Part shown: in pieces, positions 1-5,363 of the stretch
How positions within the stretch are numbered: position 1 is the first letter of the stretch
Layout: each line of letters opens with the position of its first letter
DNA from: an uncultured cyanobacterium
Lineage (GTDB): Bacteria; Cyanobacteriota; Cyanobacteriia; Cyanobacteriales; Geitlerinemataceae
Reading direction: 5' to 3'
Length of the DNA: 7,346 nt
NCBI GenBank assembly: GCA_937121005.1
Contig: CAKZKB010000271.1
Location: forward strand, 1-7,346
Notes under the pieces: model-generated
Seen by the model: only the letters and a program-made list of their open reading frames with translations
The model's database searches: none
Told to the model about the DNA's origin: nothing
Program-made: the position numbers and the translations under genes

Positions 1-14
1 TTCAGGTGGTACAG

Positions 15-80
15 AGAAACCCGGTTTCTGAGGGGAGAAACTCGAATTTTGTCCGTCTATAAGCGAGAAACCGGGTTTCT
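15..80. repeat. Inverted pair of 15-bp GAAACC/GGTTTC repeats
   Basis: AGAAACCCGGTTTCT at 15-29 and its exact reverse complement AGAAACCGGGTTTCT at 66-80 could form a 15-bp stem with a 36-nt loop. Each unit is also nearly palindromic on its own (AGAAACC against GGTTTCT around one central base). The half-site GAGAAAC occurs a third time at 35-41, without its partner arm. Short dispersed palindromes of this kind are common between cyanobacterial genes. No transposase or target-site duplication is visible. It could act as a transcription barrier for a gene to the left of the window, but there is no T-run after it, so that role is only a guess. Confidence 0.75.
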
Positions 81-110
81 ACACCCGTTTAGCCTAGCAT
101 ACCTGAATCC

Positions 111-218
111 TTACAAATTTTGAAACCTAACATCATAGTCAGGAAACAATTCATCTATAATTCCTGTAGCTAATACCACGCGATCGCGACCGTGCCATCC
201 GGCCCGATCTTCTACCAA
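111..218 (-). other. Protein-like minus-strand tail, possible gene remnant
   Basis: Read on the minus strand, this stretch encodes about 35 residues that look like the end of a real protein (VEDRAGWHGRDRVV, then IIDELFPDYDVRF) and stop with TAA at 113-111. The reading frame stays open upstream to 431, but there it lies antisense to the start of tyrA and its composition turns into Arg/Ser/Ala-rich shadow sequence. The only nearby start inside the good part is TTG at 218-216. It may be the remnant of an old gene cut off when the tyrA region was joined here, a very small unannotated gene, or chance. I do not recognise a family and give no function. Confidence 0.15.
156..161 (+). promoter_or_regulatory. 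Candidate -10 box upstream of tyrA
   Basis: A perfect TATAAT lies 61 bp before the tyrA start codon, which would put transcription start near 168 and leave a leader of about 55 nt. No TTGACA-like -35 box is found 16-18 bp upstream (132-138 reads atcatag); a TTGAAA at 120-125 is too far away. This is therefore a -10-only prediction in an AT-rich stretch. Confidence 0.35.
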
Positions 219-222
219 AAAG

Positions 223-1278
223 ATGAATTCAGACTCTCCCAATGCCCTCGATCGAGCTTTAATCGACCTGCTGGCTAAGAAAATTGCCGCCACCCGATCG
301 CGATCGGATCTCCGGGCCGATAACCTCGATGGCGTTCTCCAGGCCGCCGGGGTGCCCGCCTTCGTGTGGGAAAGCGTTCTTACCAGTTGTGCCGCCGCCA
401 CCGCGACAACGGAAGTCGCCGTCAATTCCACTGCGTCGCGAAAAGTGACGATCGTCGGCGGACGGGGGGAAATGGGTCGCTGGTTTGCCGATCGCCTGCG
501 GTATTGGGGTCACGGTGTCCAGTTGATGGGACGCAAAGACTGGGATCGGGCCGAAACCCTGCTGGGGGAAGCGGATTTGGTGCTGATTTCTGTCCCGATC
601 GATCGCACGGTGGAGATTATCCGCGAGGCGGCCCCCTACCTCAAACCGGATACGGTTCTGGCCGACATTACCAGTATAAAAGGGCCGATCGTCGCTGCCA
701 TGCTCGAGGCGCATCCCGGCCCGGTGTTGGGACTGCATCCCATGTTCGGCCCCGGTGTCACTTCATTTTTATCGCAAAAAGTGGTCGTCTGTCCGGGACG
801 GGAAATGCCAGAGTGTCAGTGGTTTATCGATTTTATTGCCAACGACGGCGGCGAAACGATCGAATGTCCGCCAGAAGAACACGATCGGATGATGGTAGCG
901 GTACAGGCGTTGCGTCACTTTGCCACGTTTGGGTTGGGGGTTTTTTTGGGGTTAGAAAATGTGGATATCGGCCGCAGTTTGGATTTTGCCAGTCCTATTT
1001 ATCGGGTGGCGATCGATATGGTCAGTCGCCTGTTTGCCCAAGATGGGGCCTTGTACGTGGAAATTATGCTGGCAACACCAGAACGACGGGCCGCGATCGC
1101 CCGTTTAGCTGAAACTTTCGTCAGTTTATCGGAGTTAGTACAACAAGAAAACAAGGCCGAATTAATGGCACAATTCGATCGCACCCGCGCTACATTTGGA
1201 AACGAAACCGATCGCGCTTTAGAAGAGAGCGATCGACTCATCAACGCCCTCAGTATTATTTTAGCTGCCCAAACCTGA
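223..1278 (+). CDS. tyrA: Prephenate/arogenate dehydrogenase, T-protein type with vestigial chorismate mutase domain
   Basis: This 351-residue cytosolic enzyme should oxidatively decarboxylate prephenate (or arogenate) in tyrosine synthesis. The Rossmann motif GGRGEMG is at residues 79-85. GLHPMFGP (170-177) holds H172, QALRHFATF holds H232, and SRLFAQD holds R269. At a constant offset of 25 these match H197 (catalytic), H257 and R294 (prephenate binding) of the E. coli T-protein, and similarity runs through the whole dehydrogenase part. Residues 9-21 (LDRALIDLLAKKI) resemble helix 1 of the AroQ chorismate mutase domain. However, the leading Arg, the EVGEVK-type Lys segment and the ERE motif of helix 2 are missing, so mutase activity is doubtful. 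The strand after the nucleotide loop ends in LMGRKDW rather than an acidic residue, which hints at NADP use. ATG 223 is the only ATG/GTG/TTG after the in-frame stop at 136-138. No clear ribosome binding site is seen. Confidence 0.93.
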   Translation: MNSDSPNALDRALIDLLAKKIAATRSRSDLRADNLDGVLQAAGVPAFVWESVLTSCAAATATTEVAVNSTASRKVTIVGGRGEMGRWFADRLRYWGHGVQLMGRKDWDRAETLLGEADLVLISVPIDRTVEIIREAAPYLKPDTVLADITSIKGPIVAAMLEAHPGPVLGLHPMFGPGVTSFLSQKVVVCPGREMPECQWFIDFIANDGGETIECPPEEHDRMMVAVQALRHFATFGLGVFLGLENVDIGRSLDFASPIYRVAIDMVSRLFAQDGALYVEIMLATPERRAAIARLAETFVSLSELVQQENKAELMAQFDRTRATFGNETDRALEESDRLINALSIILAAQT

Positions 1279-1311
1279 GCGCGATCGCCCCCCACCCCGG
1301 CACAAACGAGT

Positions 1312-1317
1312 TATAAT
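1312..1317 (+). promoter_or_regulatory. Candidate -10 box for the CheA-type kinase gene
   Basis: A perfect TATAAT stands in the 81-bp gap between the tyrA stop (1278) and the kinase ATG (1360). Transcription start would be expected near 1324, giving a leader of about 36 nt. This excludes the alternative TTG start at 1318 for this transcript. The -35 region is C-rich and has no consensus hexamer, and there is no extended -10 TGn. The box suggests the kinase gene has its own promoter, although read-through from tyrA remains possible because no terminator is seen in the gap. Confidence 0.5.
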
Positions 1318-1359
1318 TTGGTTACGCTCGCCAACTCCCTCGATCGACCCCCACTTGAG

Positions 1360-4300
1360 ATGACCCAAACCATTCGCGATCGCGGCTACAGTTACTTCCT
1401 CAGCGAAGCCCCCGAACTCCTAGAAACCGTCGAACGGCGGCTGCTGAATTTGCACGAGGGAAACCGAATGCAAAACATTCACGAGTTGATGCGGGCCACT
1501 CATACCTTAAAAGGTGCGGCTGCCAATGTCGGCCTCGACACCATCAAAACCATTTCCCATTCCTTAGAAGATGTATTTCGCGCCTTGTGTAACGAACAGG
1601 CCGAAATTTCGACGGAAGTGGAACGGTTGTTATTTGAAGCCTACGACTGTTTGCGCTTGCCCCTCACCGCCGAACTGTCGGGAACGAGTATCGATAGTGC
1701 CAGTATTCTCGATCGCGCCGAGGCCATTTTCGACAGCCTCAAAGACCATTTAGGAGACTTTGCCGATAACGATTATATCCCCAGTTCGGCCGAATTGGGC
1801 TTCGATATTGCCCGATCGATCTTTGAAATGGGGGTACAAGAACGCATCGAAGCCTTAGACGCAGCGCTGCAAAACCCACCGTCTCCAGACGCGATCGCCG
1901 ATCTCCTAAAAGCGCAAGCCGAAGTCTTTATCGGCTTGGGGGAATCTTTAAACCTTCCCGGTTGGGGCAATATTTCTAAAACCGTTTTAGCCGCTTTAGA
2001 AATGTATCCGCAAGAGGCAGTGGAGATCGCTCGCATTGCCTTAGACGACTTCAAAGCCGGCCAGAAATCGGTACTCGATGGCGATCGCACCTCTGGCGGC
2101 CAGCCTTCAGAAAGTTTAGCACAATTTGCTTCTGCCTCGCCACAAGACGATGCGGCAATTGACGACAGCGAAACCGCGATCGCCGAACTCGCAGACGAAT
2201 TTGCCCGCTTTATCGACAGTCCCGCCTACAGCCAAAAGGGGCTCAAACCTGAAATCCGCGACTTTTTTATTGCCACCGTTCGCTACATTTTCGAGTGGTT
2301 TCGCTACGCTGAAGGGGTGCTTCCCGATGAGTTAACCTTTAACTTGTTAGTCCCCGAAGCCAATTTTGACGGCATCGACGATCGCGAATTTCTAGAGGCG
2401 ATCGTCTCCGAAGCAACCGACGAGATCTCCTCTTGGATGGCTCGCTTTTTGGCATTTATTGGCGACGAAACCGAACCGGAAAATTTGCAGGTATATCGCC
2501 AGTGGACGCTACTGTGCGCTGTTCTCGCCGTTGCCAAGTTTCAATATCGAGATCGCTTGCAAGACGGACAGAAAACACGCGCCATTGCGTTGATTAATGC
2601 CCTGCGAAAACAGATCGATCGCGCCAGCAAAGCCTACAAACAACTCTCCCCTCTCTCGCGCGACGAGAAAAACTGGATCGATCGCGTTCCTCCCCTTCCC
2701 TTACCGACAACGACACCGCCTCTCGAAGACGAACTCGATCCCGATCTGATCGAAGAAATTTGGGGACAAGAAAGCGAGATCGGCGATATTGAAGCCGAAA
2801 CCGAAGGCGTTGACATTTCCATTCCCGAATATGAGGAGGAAAGCGAAGACAATGTACCCCCTATTGAGGAGATCGAAGCCAGCGAAGATCCCCCCAGTAT
2901 TCCCGAAGTTCTCGCCCCCGAAACCGCAGAAACGCCAACCGAAGAACCTGCTAAACCCACCCGCGCCGCCAGCGAAGTGCGCCAACTTGCCAGCGTCGAT
3001 CTCAAAGGTTTGGCACGCCTCAACCACCGAGTTGGCGAACTGTCGATCGCCCAGAATCGCCAGGTTTTAGAAGATGAAAAATTGCGGCGATCGTCCCGAG
3101 ATCTGCGCGGACAACTCCAGCAACACCAAACCACACTCAATCAACTGGTAGAATGGTCGGAGCAGATTATGAGTTTAGTCGATCGCGTGCCTGAATTGGC
3201 TCGCCTCGATCGCTTGTTACAATTAGGAAACTCGGATTTCGATCTCGAAGATTTTTACGCACCCAACCTCGAAAGCTACGCCGACTTACATACTTTGCTG
3301 CGATCGGCGATCGCTGAAATTCAAAAATTGGACGATCGTACCTCCGAAATTGACAGTTTAGTGAAAGGATCGAGTTATGTCATGGAAAAACAGCAAAAAA
3401 TCCTTTCTGTCATGCAAGACGATCTGATTGAAGTGCGAATGTTGCCCATCGGGGAAGTGCTAGAACGCTTCCCAGGTATGGTTAAAAACTTGTCTCGCGT
3501 CCAAGACAAAGCGGTTAACTTAAAATTAAGTGGAACCGAAGTTCTCGTCGAACAAGGTATCGCCCAAAAACTCTACGATCCGCTTCTGCACTTGGTTCGC
3601 AATGCCTTCGATCACGGCATTGAATCCCCAGAAGTGCGCCGCCAACTGGGAAAACCGGAAGCGGGAACCATCGAAATTCGGGCCTACAATCGCGGGACGC
3701 AAACTTGGGTCGAAGTCAGCGACGACGGCAAAGGATTAGATATGAATTGGATTCGCCAGCGTGCCGTTGAAGGGCAATTTCTCAGCCATAGCGAAGCCGA
3801 TCGCCTGGTAGAACCCGACCTCTTAGAAGTTATTTTTGAACCCGGTTTTTCCACTGCTTCTCGCGTCAGCGAAATATCGGGCCGGGGGATCGGTTTGGAT
3901 GTGGTACGCGATCGCGTTCGTTCGCTTAAAGGAACCGTAAAAGTCCAATCTCAACCCCAACGGGGCACGACATTTACTTTACAAATTCCCCTGGGAATTA
4001 GCATTGCTAAACTGCTCGTCGTGCAAGGTGGCGGTCATACTTATGCCCTGTTACTCGACTCGGTAGAAAAGATTTTGCTGCCCCAAGCCGATCGCATCAA
4101 ACTGTTTGAAGATCGCCGCGCCTTACACTGGCATACTGGAGAAGAAGAAGTGATGGTGCCCGTGCGCCAACTAGCAGATTTGATGCACTATAGCTTCTCT
4201 TCCACGCAACAAGTTTTAGAACCGACAACCAACGCCATGTCGATTCCCCGCAAGCAGTTCGCACCGATTTTAATTCTCAATAGCGGAAGTCGGCGGTTGG

Positions 4301-4950
4301 GGTTAGAAGTTGACCAAATTATCGGCGAACAAGAGTTAGTGATTCGTCCCCTGGGAAGCGCGATCGAACCGCCATCTTATATCTACGGATGTAGCATTTT
4401 AAGCGACGGTCGGCTAACATTAGCGATCGACGGTGGAGCCATGCTCGATCGCGCTTTTGCGCCTCGTTCTAAAGCCATTTCATCCACCAAACCTCGCCAA
4501 ACCGTTGCCGAAATTATTCCTCCCGATCCCCTCGCATTACCCGATACTCCTGCCACCAAAACGGACGATCGCACGACGGTTTTAGTCATTGACGACTCGC
4601 TGAATTTACGCCAAACCTTGCGCGATACTTTAGAAGATGCGGGATATCGCGTCATTGAAGCCCGAGATGGCAGCGAAGGCTTAGAAAAACTCGATCGCAA
4701 CCCAGAGATCGAAGTTATTTTCTGCGACATTGAAATGCCGCGTACCAACGGATTTGAGTTTTTAGGACAGCGCCGCCAAAATCCTCAATTTGCCGAAGTG
4801 CCAACAGTCATGCTAACCTCTCATAGCAGCGATCGCTACCGCCAATTGGCGATGGAATTGGGTGCGTCGGCTTATTTAACGAAACCCTATTCCGAGTCGC
4901 AAGTGCTCTCGACGCTAACAGAGGTGTTAAACGAAACCGCATCGGGGTAA
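1360..4950 (+). CDS. CheA-type hybrid histidine kinase (HPt - kinase - CheW - receiver)
   Basis: This 1196-residue soluble sensor kinase belongs to the CheA/PilL class, which drives chemotaxis- or pilus-type phosphorelays. Domains in order: HPt (about 1-105; phosphoryl site H48 in RATHTLKG); two helical stretches of unknown role (about 140-255 and 282-440); an acidic, Pro-rich linker (about 443-538) where the P2 docking domain would be expected; a dimerisation region (about 540-690); an ATPase domain with N-box HLVRNAFDHGIE (N748), DDGKGLD (788-794), EPGFST (827-832) and GRGIGLD (841-847); a CheW-like domain (about 880-1025); and a C-terminal receiver with D1078/D1079, phospho-acceptor D1123, T1153 and K1175. 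All catalytic motifs are intact. There are no membrane segments, so input probably comes through CheW-coupled receptors encoded elsewhere. ATG 1360 is preferred over TTG 1318 because homologous HPt domains start close to this point and a TATAAT lies at 1312. Its exact system (phototaxis, pili or other) cannot be read from this window. Confidence 0.93.
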   Translation: MTQTIRDRGYSYFLSEAPELLETVERRLLNLHEGNRMQNIHELMRATHTLKGAAANVGLDTIKTISHSLEDVFRALCNEQAEISTEVERLLFEAYDCLRLPLTAELSGTSIDSASILDRAEAIFDSLKDHLGDFADNDYIPSSAELGFDIARSIFEMGVQERIEALDAALQNPPSPDAIADLLKAQAEVFIGLGESLNLPGWGNISKTVLAALEMYPQEAVEIARIALDDFKAGQKSVLDGDRTSGGQPSESLAQFASASPQDDAAIDDSETAIAELADEFARFIDSPAYSQKGLKPEIRDFFIATVRYIFEWFRYAEGVLPDELTFNLLVPEANFDGIDDREFLEAIVSEATDEISSWMARFLAFIGDETEPENLQVYRQWTLLCAVLAVAKFQYRDRLQDGQKTRAIALINALRKQIDRASKAYKQLSPLSRDEKNWIDRVPPLPLPTTTPPLEDELDPDLIEEIWGQESEIGDIEAETEGVDISIPEYEEESEDNVPPIEEIEASEDPPSIPEVLAPETAETPTEEPAKPTRAASEVRQLASVDLKGLARLNHRVGELSIAQNRQVLEDEKLRRSSRDLRGQLQQHQTTLNQLVEWSEQIMSLVDRVPELARLDRLLQLGNSDFDLEDFYAPNLESYADLHTLLRSAIAEIQKLDDRTSEIDSLVKGSSYVMEKQQKILSVMQDDLIEVRMLPIGEVLERFPGMVKNLSRVQDKAVNLKLSGTEVLVEQGIAQKLYDPLLHLVRNAFDHGIESPEVRRQLGKPEAGTIEIRAYNRGTQTWVEVSDDGKGLDMNWIRQRAVEGQFLSHSEADRLVEPDLLEVIFEPGFSTASRVSEISGRGIGLDVVRDRVRSLKGTVKVQSQPQRGTTFTLQIPLGISIAKLLVVQGGGHTYALLLDSVEKILLPQADRIKLFEDRRALHWHTGEEEVMVPVRQLADLMHYSFSSTQQVLEPTTNAMSIPRKQFAPILILNSGSRRLGLEVDQIIGEQELVIRPLGSAIEPPSYIYGCSILSDGRLTLAIDGGAMLDRAFAPRSKAISSTKPRQTVAEIIPPDPLALPDTPATKTDDRTTVLVIDDSLNLRQTLRDTLEDAGYRVIEARDGSEGLEKLDRNPEIEVIFCDIEMPRTNGFEFLGQRRQNPQFAEVPTVMLTSHSSDRYRQLAMELGASAYLTKPYSESQVLSTLTEVLNETASG

Positions 4951-4978
4951 TTGTCTTCGGTTCCCCTCGCAATACCTG

Positions 4979-5032
4979 TGTAGGGGCAATTTGCGTTTGG
5001 CGTAGCCTCTGCACAGCAAATATCGCTCCTAC
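4979..5032. repeat. Imperfect hairpin repeat, TGTAGGGGC family, copy 1
   Basis: GTAGGGGC (4980-4987) pairs with GCTCCTAC (5025-5032), with one G-U pair. Inside it ATTTGC (4989-4994) pairs with GCAAAT (5016-5021), leaving a 21-nt loop (4995-5015). The 5' end, TGTAGGGGC, recurs at 5284. It fills most of the 92-bp gap between the kinase and DUF4926 genes. Dispersed repeats beginning with GTAGGGGC are widespread in cyanobacterial intergenic DNA. There is no T-run, so a terminator role is uncertain. Confidence 0.6.
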
Positions 5033-5042
5033 TATTGTTAGT

Positions 5043-5267
5043 ATGAAATTAAAAAACCCACCCGAACTATTCGATGTTGTCGAACTCCTAGTCAATTTGC
5101 CAGAATACGATCGACAGATGGGAGAGCAAGGAACCATCGTCGAATGCTACAATGACCGAGACTTCGAGATAGAGTTCGCCAACGATCGCGGTGAAACCAC
5201 TGGACTTTGCACCCTCTCCCGCAACCAATTTATCGTTGTTTGGAAATCCAACACCCAACAAATGTAA
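5043..5267 (+). CDS. DUF4926 family small protein
   Basis: This 74-residue protein fits the DUF4926 family over its full usual length. It has the family pattern ELFDVVELLVNLPEY (residues 9-23), the turn and strand GEQGTIVECYND, and then the hydrophobic strands FEIEFAND and NQFIVVW. The expected fold is a small all-beta, SH3-like barrel. There is no signal peptide or membrane segment, so it is probably cytosolic. The biochemical function of the family is not known to me; members often sit beside other small genes of unknown function, but this copy stands alone. ATG 5043 places the conserved core at the usual distance from the N-terminus. No ribosome binding site is visible. It is bracketed by two repeats of one family and is convergent with the DUF11 gene downstream. 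Confidence 0.82.
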   Translation: MKLKNPPELFDVVELLVNLPEYDRQMGEQGTIVECYNDRDFEIEFANDRGETTGLCTLSRNQFIVVWKSNTQQM

Positions 5268-5283
5268 CAGATTGGAATCGGGA

Positions 5284-5307
5284 TGTAGGGGCGAACGGCG
5301 TTCGCCC
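5284..5307. repeat. Palindromic hairpin repeat, TGTAGGGGC family, copy 2
   Basis: GGGCGAACG (5289-5297) and CGTTCGCCC (5299-5307) form a perfect 9-bp inverted repeat around one base; as a hairpin it would be 7 bp with a 5-nt loop. It starts with TGTAGGGGC, like copy 1. The outer 3' arm (gttcctaag) is a decayed version of the expected CCTAC. It lies between two convergent genes, 17 bp after the DUF4926 stop and 57 bp from the DUF11 gene stop, so it could help end transcription from both sides. No adjacent T-run supports a classic intrinsic terminator. Confidence 0.65.
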
Positions 5308-5363
5308 GTTCCTAAGTGTAACGCCTTTTCTGAAAAATGGTACGAGACCTCTTAGAAACACCG

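Noticed and set aside
14..80. CRISPR array
   Set aside because: Only two full units in opposite orientation, each palindromic, with no regular spacers and no cas genes.
366..1112. Plus-strand frame of 248 codons inside tyrA
   Set aside because: Rich in Arg, Gly and Ser with no motif; the tyrA frame across it has unambiguous family motifs.
1318..1359. TTG start extending the kinase by 14 residues
   Set aside because: It lies directly after TATAAT, within the expected spacer before transcription start, and the extra residues do not resemble the family's N-terminus.
2634..3140. Minus-strand frame of 168 codons in the kinase linker
   Set aside because: Low-complexity Ser-rich translation caused by the antisense of the acidic, Pro-rich linker.
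5284..5363. Classic rho-independent terminator between the convergent genes
   Set aside because: The hairpin is strong but neither side has a T-run directly after the stem; listed as a repeat with a possible terminating effect instead.
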